Counted from the first letter of the stretch, positions 6,370 to 14,926 are shown. The stretch is 17,441 bases of DNA from Dinghuibacter sp964544695 (GCA_964544695.1 CAZJDB010000047.1:1-17441); one strand, 5' to 3'. A program made the numbers and translations. The notes: a model not told the origin generated them from the letters alone.

Positions 6370-8925
6370 ATGAATCAAGTATGGGAATTCTTTGCCAAGC
6401 TTTTTGACAGCTCTGATTGGCCTCCAAGATGGCATTGCGGACGTTGGACCGAATTCCACGGATGGCTTTATATCGTCAGTGATCTTTTAATCTGGTCGGC
6501 CTACTTCACTATTCCAGTAGTGATCATCAAATATATCACCCGGAAGCATGAAACACGGTTTATACGACTGTACTTCCTATTCGCCGCTTTCATACTTGCC
6601 TGTGGTTCCACCCATTTTTTAGACGCCATTTCCTTCTGGCTTCCCGTATACCGTCTAAACGCGTTGGTTCGCCTGTTAACAGCCATTATTAGCTGGATCA
6701 CGGTATTTTATCTTGTAAAGCTTCTGCCATTTGCCTTTTCATTGAAATCTCAAAAAGAACTGGAAACAGAGATTGAGAACCGGCAAAAGGACCTCCAACA
6801 GCAGCAGCGCCTGCTGGCATCCATCGTTAATTCTTCCGACGAAGCAATTATCAGTGTAAATATCGATAGCATCATTACAAGTTGGAATCATAGTTCCGAA
6901 ACGCTGTTCGGCTATTCCGCCAAAGAGGCATTAGGCAATGAAATATCTATGCTTATTGCACCAGGCCGTCTGGATGAGGAACTTCGGATTATCCGCAGGA
7001 TAACCCGGGGAAAAAATATTGAACATTATGAAACCGAGAGGATAAGGAAAGATGGCAGTATAGTCCGGGTATCCCTTAACGTATATCCGATAAAAGACTC
7101 AGAAGGTAAGATTATCGGGGCATCGATAAACGCCCGGAATATCGAGGAAAGGTTACTCGCGCAAAAAAATCAATTGGCAGGTGAGATACGATACAGCGCC
7201 TTGTTGGAAAGGATAACCGATGCATTTTGTGCCTTTGATAAAAGTTGGTGCTACACTTATATCAATAAACAGGGGGGAGAACTGATGCATCGTTCGCCCG
7301 AATCGCTGATTGGCAAAAATATCTGGGAAGAGTTCCCCGAAACCATCGGGTCTGGGACCTACAATGCTTATAACGAGGCCATAAAAGAACAACAATATAT
7401 CTGCTATACGAATTACTCCCCCACGTTATCCCGATGGCTTGAAAACCATCTATATCCCTCTTCCGATGGTCTCTCGGTCGTCATCAGGGATGTTACCGAA
7501 CATAAGAAGGCGGAAGAGAGGCAGGCCTTGTTTGTCTCTATGGTCACTTCGTCGGAAGACGCTATTATCAGCAAAGACCTGGAGGGCATCATTACGAGCT
7601 GGAACCCAGGAGCGGAAAGGCTCTATGGCTATTCTTCCGAAGAGGCGATCGGTCAAAACATTTGCATGATCGTTCCCAGTGACCGCCCAAACGAAGAATC
7701 CGAAATCGTGGAAATGATTAAGAAAGGCCGGCGGGTCGAGCATTTTGAAACCGCCAGGGTGAAAAAAAACGGTGGCACCGTGTACGTTTCTCTTACGGTA
7801 TCGCCCATCAAGGACGTGAGCGGAAACATCATCGGCGCCTCAAAAATCGCCCGGGATGTGACGGGAAGGAAGGAAGCGGAACGAGGGAAAGAGTTCGACC
7901 GTAACAACCTTGTAGCCCTGATAAATAATACCAAGGATTTGATGTGGAGTGTCGATCGGGATTTAAAACTGATTACTTTCAATGACTCGTTTAATGATAT
8001 CTTTCGACTAGCCACCGGCTATCCCCCTGCCAAAGGCGATAACATTCTTTCCTCCAAATTCACAGAAGATCAACTGGAACAATATAAAGCCTCCTATGCG
8101 CGGGCCCTGGCAGGAGAGACCTTTACCATAACGGACCATTTGACTTATCCATTTGAAAGCTGGTCTGAGGTTTCATTCTATCCCATGCGAAAGGGAGAAA
8201 CCGTTATCGGAAACGCTTGTTTTTCCCACGATATCACGGAACAAAGGAAAAATGAAATATCGCTTCAAGCAATGGCGCAGCAAATATTGGATCAAAAGGT
8301 TCAGGAACAAAAAAAAATGACCAGGGCAGTTATCAACGCTCAGGAAATGGAGAGAAACCACCTGGGTCAGGAGCTTCACGATAATATCAACCAGATATTG
8401 GTCAGTACAAAATTGTACCTGAGTATTGCCGGCAATTCTGACGTCGCCTTGAAAAAATTGGTCAAATATCCAATGGAGCTGCTCGATAGCTCAATCCTTG
8501 AGATCCGGTCATTAAGCAGTCGGCACGTGACGCCGTTGAAAAATGTCTATTTAAAGGAATTGATTCAGGTCCTGTTGGATAAACTAAAGGAGAACAGCAC
8601 GATTAAAACGGAATTTGTCTATGAAATGAAGGACAGATGTGTCGATGACTACCTAAAGCTAAATATATACCGGATCATACAGGAACAAATAAATAATATT
8701 ACAAAGTATGCCGCTTCGACTACAGTTGGCGTTTCCATACGAGTGGAAGGAAAAATTATTCATATTGAGATATCTGACGACGGCAAAGGGTTCGAGGTAC
8801 GCAAAAAACGCCAGGGAATCGGCATTTCAAACATGATAAACAGGATCGAATCCTTCAACGGCAAAATGTCCATAGAAAGCGCCCCCGGCAAAGGTTGTAA
8901 AATGTTGATCGAGATACCGTTTTAG
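6370..8925 (+). CDS. Membrane sensor histidine kinase with ethylene-receptor-like N-terminal domain and four PAS domains
   Basis: This 851-residue protein begins with three membrane helices (about 31-56, 64-90, 98-124) resembling the ethylene-binding domain of plant ETR1 and cyanobacterial SynEtr1. D38, Y45, I48, P49, I75, C78 and H82 line up with ETR1 D25, Y32, I35, P36, I62, C65 and H69 at a constant offset of 13. C78 and H82 (ACGSTHFLD) match the copper ligands. A short coiled segment (126-147) and four PAS domains follow, at about 148-262, 276-380, 387-502 and 514-626; the first and third are close relatives. The kinase core has EMERNHLGQELHDNINQIL with phosphoacceptor H670. It also has an N-box from about 768 (RIIQEQINNITKYA), a G1 box (DDGKG, 803-807) and a G2 box near 818 (GIGISNM). 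It is an intact NarL-type kinase without a receiver domain. Ethylene or copper binding is inferred from residue identity; other small ligands, or a purely structural role, remain possible. Confidence 0.92.
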   Translation: MNQVWEFFAKLFDSSDWPPRWHCGRWTEFHGWLYIVSDLLIWSAYFTIPVVIIKYITRKHETRFIRLYFLFAAFILACGSTHFLDAISFWLPVYRLNALVRLLTAIISWITVFYLVKLLPFAFSLKSQKELETEIENRQKDLQQQQRLLASIVNSSDEAIISVNIDSIITSWNHSSETLFGYSAKEALGNEISMLIAPGRLDEELRIIRRITRGKNIEHYETERIRKDGSIVRVSLNVYPIKDSEGKIIGASINARNIEERLLAQKNQLAGEIRYSALLERITDAFCAFDKSWCYTYINKQGGELMHRSPESLIGKNIWEEFPETIGSGTYNAYNEAIKEQQYICYTNYSPTLSRWLENHLYPSSDGLSVVIRDVTEHKKAEERQALFVSMVTSSEDAIISKDLEGIITSWNPGAERLYGYSSEEAIGQNICMIVPSDRPNEESEIVEMIKKGRRVEHFETARVKKNGGTVYVSLTVSPIKDVSGNIIGASKIARDVTGRKEAERGKEFDRNNLVALINNTKDLMWSVDRDLKLITFNDSFNDIFRLATGYPPAKGDNILSSKFTEDQLEQYKASYARALAGETFTITDHLTYPFESWSEVSFYPMRKGETVIGNACFSHDITEQRKNEISLQAMAQQILDQKVQEQKKMTRAVINAQEMERNHLGQELHDNINQILVSTKLYLSIAGNSDVALKKLVKYPMELLDSSILEIRSLSSRHVTPLKNVYLKELIQVLLDKLKENSTIKTEFVYEMKDRCVDDYLKLNIYRIIQEQINNITKYAASTTVGVSIRVEGKIIHIEISDDGKGFEVRKKRQGIGISNMINRIESFNGKMSIESAPGKGCKMLIEIPF

Positions 8926-8930
8926 ATGGA

Positions 8931-9710
8931 TTATTTTACGGCGCCCTGGGCGGCCGCCTCGATGACAACAGAGACTGCATTGGGCTGGGAAATGAATACT
9001 ACGTGGCTTCCCTTTATCTCCGTGACCGTCGCACCGGCGCGTTTGGCCGCTTGGCGCTCCGCGTCAGGCGAGAGTTCATGATCCTCGGTAGCCACTATAT
9101 ACCAGGTTGGTTTGGTTTTCCATGCCGGTTCCTTTATGGAGCTGCCTAGAACGGATGCGGATAGCGGTATTTGGGAGTCGGCCATAAAGGAGGCTTGCTC
9201 ATCGCTGAGATCGGCGCAAAAACTAGCATGAAATTTATTCCGGTCATACCATACATAGCCATTTGCGTCGGGAGGAAGGGCACCTGAAGTCGGGGCGGGA
9301 AGCCCGGTCTGCAGTAACTGGAGCAAAGTCTGGTTGGCGTCGGGCAGAAATGCGGAGATATATACCAGGCCTGCAACCTTGGGGTCATTACCTGCTTCGG
9401 TTATGACCGCTCCGCCGTAGGAATGGCCAACCAGGATCACAGGACCATCCTGGCGGTCGATCACCCGCTTGGCGGCCGCGACGTCATCTGCAAAGCCGGT
9501 CAGGGGGTTACTTACGATGCTGACTTTGTACCCTTTCTTTGTCAATATTTTATAGACCCCTTCCCAGCCAGATCCATCGGCAAATGCCCCGTGCACCAGG
9601 ACAATGTTCTTAACTGTTTTTTGAGCATTCGGTACGCTCCCTGAAGCGAGCAGCGCAGTCATGATAACGAGTGAAATCCCCGAGGTTGTCAGGTGAATTA
9701 GCTTTTCCAT
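8931..9710 (-). CDS. Secreted alpha/beta hydrolase
   Basis: A 259-residue alpha/beta-hydrolase-fold enzyme. Residues 1-29 form a signal peptide (MEKLIH start, hydrophobic stretch GISLVIMTALLASG, cleavage after PNA), so it is periplasmic or extracellular. The oxyanion-hole motif LVHGAFADGSGW is followed by the nucleophile elbow GHSYGG with S97. An acidic candidate lies in VATEDHELSP, and the catalytic His in GSHVVFISQP. This subgroup (HGAFADGSGW... GHSYGG) is widespread, usually annotated simply as alpha/beta hydrolase, and the substrate is unknown; esterase activity is a reasonable guess. The gene is convergent with the ethylene-receptor-like kinase, with five bases between the two stop codons. 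It is separated by 81 bases from the broken hydrolase upstream and has its own promoter-like site. It is not a copy of that broken hydrolase, which has an Asp nucleophile and no signal peptide. Confidence 0.9.
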   Translation of the reverse strand: MEKLIHLTTSGISLVIMTALLASGSVPNAQKTVKNIVLVHGAFADGSGWEGVYKILTKKGYKVSIVSNPLTGFADDVAAAKRVIDRQDGPVILVGHSYGGAVITEAGNDPKVAGLVYISAFLPDANQTLLQLLQTGLPAPTSGALPPDANGYVWYDRNKFHASFCADLSDEQASFMADSQIPLSASVLGSSIKEPAWKTKPTWYIVATEDHELSPDAERQAAKRAGATVTEIKGSHVVFISQPNAVSVVIEAAAQGAVK

Positions 9711-9748
9711 TTGGTTTTTAAATTTGATTGGTTGTTATTGTAGGTCGC

Positions 9749-9776
9749 CTAAAATAGGAACCCCAATTTGATACAA
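9749..9776 (-). promoter_or_regulatory. Bacteroidota-type promoter for the secreted alpha/beta hydrolase
   Basis: On the minus strand TTG (9776-9774) is followed by exactly 17 bases and then TATTTTAG (9756-9749), a 7-of-8 match to TAnnTTTG. The ATG of the hydrolase at 9710 lies 38 bases further on, a normal leader length. This is the best placed of the promoter-like sites in the window. Confidence 0.5.
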
Positions 9777-9779
9777 TAT

Positions 9780-9795
9780 GTAGTAGCCCTACTAC
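9780..9795. repeat. 16-base palindrome overlapping the stop codon of the broken hydrolase
   Basis: GTAGTAGCCCTACTAC consists of two 7-base arms around a 2-base centre. It overlaps the TAG stop of the hydrolase remnant and lies immediately upstream of the -33 element of the next gene's promoter-like site. There is no T-run on either side, so it does not look like an intrinsic terminator. An operator is possible, but there is no second copy in the window to support it. Confidence 0.35.
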
Positions 9796-10424
9796 GCATT
9801 TAAGAAGGACAGCATGTGCGCCTCGATCTGGTCGGTTGCTTCGTCGAGGGCAAAATGGCCGCAGGTGTCCGGGTTGATCCTTTCGGGATGGGGTGTGGTG
9901 CCGATATGCCTTTGTTTTGTTGCCTCGAGCGAAGTGAAGTTAGCCCGCAGTTCATCCTCATGTGTGGCGCGATCCTGCCAATAGGCTTTCCGGATGTCCC
10001 ATAGCGCCGAAAGTCCTTCCTCATGCGCAACGGCATTCTGAATGATCATACGTTCCACCTTCCCGGGACCCGCGATCGCCATCCGAAATCCCATTGGGCC
10101 GCCATAATCCTGCATATAAAGGGTATATCGTTGAAGACCCAGGACACCGGTGAACGAATCGATAATGGCCGCCAGGTGATCGAAGGTATATTAGAACCGA
10201 TCAGGAGCTGGTGCGTCACTATATCCGAATCCCGGATAGTCCGGGGCGACGAGATGGTAGCGGGCTGACAACAACGGAAACAATGATTCGAACATCCTTG
10301 AAGAAGAGGGAAACCCGTGCAAAAACAAGATGGTCGGCGCGTCCTTGGGGCCGGCTTCCCGATAAAAGATGTTCCATCCGTTGACTTGTGTCGTCCGGTA
10401 AGTTATGTTGCATTCTACTTGCAT
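9792..10424 (-). pseudogene. Broken alpha/beta hydrolase (Asp-nucleophile, haloalkane dehalogenase/epoxide hydrolase-like)
   Basis: From ATG at 10424 the frame reads MQVECNITYRTTQVNGWN, then the oxyanion motif FLHGFPSSSRMF and PDYPGFGYSD. It then meets TAA at 10193-10191 after APDRF. Past that stop, in the same frame, the hydrolase continues (YTFDHLAAIIDSF, then the nucleophile elbow MQDYGGPMGF with Asp as nucleophile). Near 9861-9866, INPDT jumps directly to CGHFALDEATD, the family's C-terminal catalytic-His motif. Roughly 70-90 residues that usually lie between them, including the region carrying the third catalytic acid, are absent. The gene therefore carries two independent lesions, a nonsense codon and an in-frame internal deletion. 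It is last in the DUF4386-kinase-regulator-nucleotidyltransferase operon and starts eight bases after the previous stop codon. A longer frame reaching 10547 exists but would overlap the nucleotidyltransferase gene by more than 100 bases. Confidence 0.85.
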
Positions 10425-10431
10425 ACACGAT

Positions 10432-11142
10432 TTAATCTTTTCCTGAATCCCATTCGAAAAAGCCATATACCCCGATTGTCCGGGCGACAAGGGACTTTGC
10501 GATCCCATACCTTTCTCTGAAATTTTCAGCACTGTAATAGCCGGCAACTAATTCCCCAATGTCAGGGTAGTTAACCTCTAAATATTTTATTCTCTCTTTG
10601 GCTCTTGGACTTGAGGTTCCATTAATGAAGAAAACATAATCAATAATGTCGCTGATCAGTTTATTTAAAAAATAGGTGCTTGTTAATGGATCAGTGTCCA
10701 TAACGTCTGTTGCATCCTCGAACAATGTCGAGATTGCATACTTGGTCCTCGTTATTTTATCCTGAGTGAGCAAAGGGGGTTTTACTAGAAATTCGCGGGC
10801 GTCCCGGATCAGCTTTTCAATACCTGGGTTGTCTTCACCCATGGTGATTTTTCCGGTTGAAATCATATGAGCGGTTACGGGTCTGTTATTTTCGTATTCC
10901 TTTTCAAAATAGCTGTAAACGTGACCGAGATTATTGACGAAAATTTCGCAAGGGACTCCATTGAAGTATTTCTGAATCCTTTGTCGAAAGTTTTCTTCGT
11001 GTATTACAAAAATATCGAAGTCGCTACTTGAATCAGGGTTCCCGCGCACGATACTGCCGGTAACAATTATTCCAATCGGTTTGAAGTGGAGGCAAATCCA
11101 GTCCAGCGCTTCATCCAGTGCGATTTTATGATGCTCGTTCAT
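10432..11142 (-). CDS. Nucleotidyltransferase-domain protein (polymerase-beta-like superfamily)
   Basis: A 236-residue protein whose N-terminal half has the signature of minimal nucleotidyltransferases: TGSIVRGNPDSSSDFDIFVI, with G29-S30 and the metal-binding acids D41 and D43. The C-terminal half is helical and not assigned; it may be a substrate-binding or HEPN-like region, but no clear HEPN motif (RxxxxH) is seen. Such proteins transfer nucleotides, often AMP, to small molecules or proteins; the target here is unknown. The ATG shares one base with the TGA of the upstream response regulator (TGATG), which implies translational coupling. This is an unusual partner for a two-component pair. 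It is not an obvious aminoglycoside-resistance gene, although such enzymes belong to the same superfamily. Confidence 0.85.
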   Translation of the reverse strand: MNEHHKIALDEALDWICLHFKPIGIIVTGSIVRGNPDSSSDFDIFVIHEENFRQRIQKYFNGVPCEIFVNNLGHVYSYFEKEYENNRPVTAHMISTGKITMGEDNPGIEKLIRDAREFLVKPPLLTQDKITRTKYAISTLFEDATDVMDTDPLTSTYFLNKLISDIIDYVFFINGTSSPRAKERIKYLEVNYPDIGELVAGYYSAENFRERYGIAKSLVARTIGVYGFFEWDSGKD

Positions 11143-11813
11143 CAGATGAGTTTGTTATTCGTGGCAATCTTGATCGCCTGTGCTTTGGAGCTAACGTGGA
11201 GTTTGTTGTAGATGTTGGCGATGTGTTTACGGACGGTGTGGTTGCTTAGAAATAGTCTTTCGGCTATCATTTTATATCCGTAACCGTCAACGGTCAATTT
11301 CAGGATTTCGGTTTCCCTGTCGGACAAGGAATAATCTATTTTTTCGGCGCTTTTATTTTCTGCGCCGGGTTGAGAGGCCTTTATCAGGAGGTCCAGCGTT
11401 TTCCTTGCAATCCGGGGGCTCATGGGGGCACTTCCTGTTACGGAGAGCTGGACAATGCAATCAATAATTACGGAAATCTTTTCATTTTTTAGAAGGTAAC
11501 CGTCGGCCCCGGCCTTAATCGCTTCAAAGAGTTTGTCGTCATCGTCAAAGACGGTCAGCATGAGAAAATGGACGTGAGGATATAATAGTTTGGCTGTTCG
11601 GACGGTCTCGATACCGTCGAGGCCGGGCATGGCTATATCCATCAGGACGACGAGGGGATGTAGCCGGAAGGGCATTTTTTTCATCTGGTCCAGGAATTCA
11701 TTGCCACTGCTTGCGGTAAGGTGAATGGCGATATCCTCCGAAAAATTCAATCTTTCAGTAAAAGAACTCAGATTCTGCGATTTGTCATCGACAATGCCGA
11801 CGGATATTTTCAT
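11142..11813 (-). CDS. NarL/LuxR-family response regulator, partner of the propeller kinase
   Basis: A complete 223-residue response regulator. The receiver domain has acidic D9/D10, phosphoacceptor D59 in VVLMDIAMPGLDG, T87 and K109 (GYLLKNE). The C-terminal LuxR helix-turn-helix reads YSLSDRETEILKLTVDGYGY, then AERLFLSNHTVRKHIANIYN. It lies 50 bases downstream of the propeller sensor kinase on the same strand, the usual arrangement for a cognate pair, and its stop overlaps the nucleotidyltransferase start by one base. DNA targets cannot be read from the sequence; the flanking operon genes are the natural first guess. Confidence 0.94.
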   Translation of the reverse strand: MKISVGIVDDKSQNLSSFTERLNFSEDIAIHLTASSGNEFLDQMKKMPFRLHPLVVLMDIAMPGLDGIETVRTAKLLYPHVHFLMLTVFDDDDKLFEAIKAGADGYLLKNEKISVIIDCIVQLSVTGSAPMSPRIARKTLDLLIKASQPGAENKSAEKIDYSLSDRETEILKLTVDGYGYKMIAERLFLSNHTVRKHIANIYNKLHVSSKAQAIKIATNNKLI

Positions 11814-11863
11814 TTCACTATAAAGCTAGTCATTTATGCAGCGGCGGCAATAACGCATTTGTG

Positions 11864-14800
11864 CTATTCCGTGTCTTTTTCGAGCCTTATTCTCGTACCA
11901 CCGCCGGGCTCGGATTCGACCGACAATGCCGCCCCGATCTCAAGGGCCCGATGTCGCATGTTTTCGAGGCCATAATGACCCCGGAATTCATCCCTCTGAA
12001 TAAAACCGATACCATTGTCAGAAATGACGAAGGCATAGGTTTTAAGGTCGTTCGATTCAATTGAAAAAAACAAGCGGCTGGCCCGCGCATGCTTAAAGCT
12101 GTTCACGAGAGCTTCCTGGCATATTCTGAAGATGTTTATTGCTTCCACCGGCGAAAGGCTCCGGTTTTCATGGATTCGTTCTATTATTTCCAATGCTACA
12201 GACGGGTCGGGGCTGCATTTGGAAAGGAGGAACATTTTAATCTTGTCAGCGAGCTCGTCAAGCTGTATCGTTTCTTTCTTTATTGCCCAGATGGTTTCCC
12301 GCAGGTCGGATACGAGATCTTTAGCGGTTTCATTTACAGCCGACAGGCGTCTATGTTTTTCTTCGGTATCGAGGCTTGCGGGTGCTTCCAGCAGCCAGTC
12401 CACGTTGCTGCTGATAAGGCTCAACTGGGTGCCGATATTGTCGTGAAGCTCCCGGGATATCCGTTCGCGTTCGTTTTGTAATTCATTCCGGGCCTGCAAT
12501 TCCCTGATCTTTTTTTGGTACTTCCAACGATTGTAACGCCAGACCACGAAAGCTATTGCGGCGACAAGCGTGATAAGTGCAAGGGACAGGGCCCACCATC
12601 TTTGCCACCAGGGAGGGCTGATAATGATGGTGAAGCTCCTGGTGACGTTAAATGTCGTGGAATGCAGCGGGCTGCACACGATCTCAAGATAATAAGTGCC
12701 GGGTGACAAGGTATATCGGATACCCCTCGGATCCCGAGTAGATTGCCAGGAAGTTTCAAATCCCTTGACCCGGTATTTATAGTTGTATTCATTCGTATTC
12801 AACATGCCGAAGGCGGCGATATCAAAGACAAGATGGTTACGATCGTATTGCAGTAGGATGGAATCACCGCACCAGTCGGCGGCGGAGTCATTGACCGTCA
12901 GATGAATGATGTTCAGGATGGGCGTATCATTCATTTCCCTGAGAGCGGCCGGATAGAAAGCGGAGATGCCGTTTATCCCTCCGAAAAGGAATTTTCCATC
13001 GGAGGTAGCCCAGCAGGAGTTGGTATTGAATTCATTCTCCTGCAACCCCATTTCCCGGGTAAAATTCCGGACATCCCCGTTCTCGGAAATATAAGACAAC
13101 CCCAGGTTGCTGCTGGCGAAGACCGCGGCCTCGTTGGGGAGTGGCAGCATGGCGTAAATACAATCGTTCAGCAGACCATTGTCGGTGGTGATACCGATCT
13201 TCCACTGGCCTGAGGGCGAATAAATATAGGCTCCTTTTTCAGAGCCCGCCCACAACTGGTGCCGACGGTCCTCGGTGATACTGCGGATGGGCGATTCACT
13301 CCTGATCTGGAACTGGTTCAATTGACCTTTGGGGTTGACCGTATAGATTACACCCCTGTCGCCCCCTGCCCAGACGCTGTGGTCGGACGTGTAAATGAAA
13401 CACCGGATACGGTTCTGGTGGATGAAGGCTGCGGGGAATACGGCTTTTGCTTCCTTCAACTGTCTGTCTCTGAAGCGGCAGCGGTATACATTATCGATAG
13501 TGGCCACGAATACGGTACTGTCGTCGACGCTTTGCAGGTTGTTGCCGAATTGATTGTTGCGGGGATGGATCGTGGCCACCATCGCCGGATCTATTTTCAG
13601 CGGCGATATCTTTTTTTGATCCAGGCTCAACAAGTACCAGCCCCTGCCCAAAGTAATAAGAAGAAAGTCATCCCCGGTTAGTTTCGCGATCCCGATAATA
13701 TCCCTGGCGCTGTCGTAAAGGAGGGGCTTTTCCCATTGAGGGTTTCCCGTGCTATCGTAAAGTTGGACGCCTCCGTTGAAGCAACCGGCAAGGATGAATC
13801 GCTTTTTTTCATCAAAATAAAGACACCGAACGAAATTATTCAGGGCGGCCGGATACTTGAAGTGCTGAAAGGGGAGCCCGATATCCCTGATCTGCCGGAT
13901 ATCATCGTTGGACAGCAACCACAGCCTTCGAAATTGATCGCGATACAAAAACTCGATGGTACCGGTCGCCAGGACCAGCTTCCTGTCGGAGGTAATGAAT
14001 TCTTTCCAGGACTGAAGGGAACTATCGACCTGGAACAAGTGATTATTCAACCCAAGCAATAATTCATTTCCGTTGGTGACGGTAAGACGCAGGTTGTTTA
14101 TCATTTCCCTGTTCAGGGCTTGCAATGGCAAATAGGCGGTATGACCTCCTCCGTCCGGGCGGATGGCATGCAAGCCTATGACGGACAGGAGGTACAAGTG
14201 CGTCGAATCGCAGGCTATGCCGACCAGGGAAGGGCCGGTCCAGGGTATGGCTTTGAACTGGTGGGTTTGCAGATTGACCTGCAACAGGCCGCCTGTGGAG
14301 TCCCTGAAAAAGATATAGTTGTTGCCCACCGCATATAGCCGGTTGTTCAGCGGAGATCCCAGTTGAAAAAGATTGCCTATTGACAAAACCCCTTTGAGGG
14401 GGAATTCCCGGCGAAGTCGCCCATGTTGGTCATAAATTCCAAGCGTTTTGCCATGTAACAGACACCAGATGCCTTCACTGGTTTCGCAGATCGGATTCAA
14501 CGGATAGGCAAAATTGGCGGAGGATGGGAGCGTAACGATCCGCCGAAAGGAACCGGAAAAAGGTGAATATTCGAGAACCCCCTGCCGGAAACAGATCCAA
14601 AGCATCCCGTTGTGCAAAGGGAATAAAGCCACCGGTGCAAGGATCGGGATGCTGTCCCCGCCAATGACAGGAGTTATCTTTTCAAGCCGGTAGCCGTTGT
14701 ATCGCTGCAGGCCCGTCTGGGTGGAGACCCAGGTATACCCCGTGACATCCGTGGCAATACCAAAAGTGGCATTGTTCATCAGGCCGTCCTCGAAATTCAG

Positions 14801-14926
14801 GGTTTTTACCTGGACTTGCTTGGTGGTCCGCTGGGCGCTTAGAATGGCTGGTTCCAGCGTTAGTAGGGCCACCATGGAGGACAACAATATAGCCTTACCC
14901 GGCATATGATGTCCATTTTCTAACAT
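11864..14926 (-). CDS. Two-component propeller sensor histidine kinase
   Basis: A 1,020-residue membrane kinase. The first ATG (14926) overlaps the DUF4386 gene by 32 bases. The ATG at 14905, seven codons in, gives a more regular signal peptide (MPGKAILLSSMVALLTLEPAILSAQ) and only an 11-base overlap; both are possible. Exported Reg_prop beta-propeller blades fill about residues 40-670 (for example FEDGLMNNATFGIATDVTGY, WAGSEKGAYIYSPSG, LSYISENGDV). A Y_Y_Y domain follows (about 690-770: YKYRVKGFETSWQS, LSPGTYYLEIV) and one membrane helix (about 776-798). The cytoplasmic kinase has ERERISRELHDNIGTQLSLI with phosphoacceptor H828, an N-box region (IFRICQEALVNSFKHARA), G1 ISDNGIGF and G2 GHYGLENMRHRA. 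In Bacteroidota such sensors often detect carbohydrate breakdown products in the periplasm, but no polysaccharide genes lie beside this one. It is followed at 50 bases by its likely response regulator. Confidence 0.94.
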   Translation of the reverse strand: MLENGHHMPGKAILLSSMVALLTLEPAILSAQRTTKQVQVKTLNFEDGLMNNATFGIATDVTGYTWVSTQTGLQRYNGYRLEKITPVIGGDSIPILAPVALFPLHNGMLWICFRQGVLEYSPFSGSFRRIVTLPSSANFAYPLNPICETSEGIWCLLHGKTLGIYDQHGRLRREFPLKGVLSIGNLFQLGSPLNNRLYAVGNNYIFFRDSTGGLLQVNLQTHQFKAIPWTGPSLVGIACDSTHLYLLSVIGLHAIRPDGGGHTAYLPLQALNREMINNLRLTVTNGNELLLGLNNHLFQVDSSLQSWKEFITSDRKLVLATGTIEFLYRDQFRRLWLLSNDDIRQIRDIGLPFQHFKYPAALNNFVRCLYFDEKKRFILAGCFNGGVQLYDSTGNPQWEKPLLYDSARDIIGIAKLTGDDFLLITLGRGWYLLSLDQKKISPLKIDPAMVATIHPRNNQFGNNLQSVDDSTVFVATIDNVYRCRFRDRQLKEAKAVFPAAFIHQNRIRCFIYTSDHSVWAGGDRGVIYTVNPKGQLNQFQIRSESPIRSITEDRRHQLWAGSEKGAYIYSPSGQWKIGITTDNGLLNDCIYAMLPLPNEAAVFASSNLGLSYISENGDVRNFTREMGLQENEFNTNSCWATSDGKFLFGGINGISAFYPAALREMNDTPILNIIHLTVNDSAADWCGDSILLQYDRNHLVFDIAAFGMLNTNEYNYKYRVKGFETSWQSTRDPRGIRYTLSPGTYYLEIVCSPLHSTTFNVTRSFTIIISPPWWQRWWALSLALITLVAAIAFVVWRYNRWKYQKKIRELQARNELQNERERISRELHDNIGTQLSLISSNVDWLLEAPASLDTEEKHRRLSAVNETAKDLVSDLRETIWAIKKETIQLDELADKIKMFLLSKCSPDPSVALEIIERIHENRSLSPVEAINIFRICQEALVNSFKHARASRLFFSIESNDLKTYAFVISDNGIGFIQRDEFRGHYGLENMRHRALEIGAALSVESEPGGGTRIRLEKDTE

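Noticed and set aside
10191..10547. A 118-codon frame taken as a separate small gene
   Set aside because: Its second half is the N-terminal part of the broken hydrolase, and the part upstream of 10424 lies in the nucleotidyltransferase gene in another frame, so it is not an independent gene.
12089..14338. A row of plus-strand open frames of 70-140 codons
   Set aside because: They are antisense to the intact propeller kinase gene; their translations show no domain features and arise from its codon composition.
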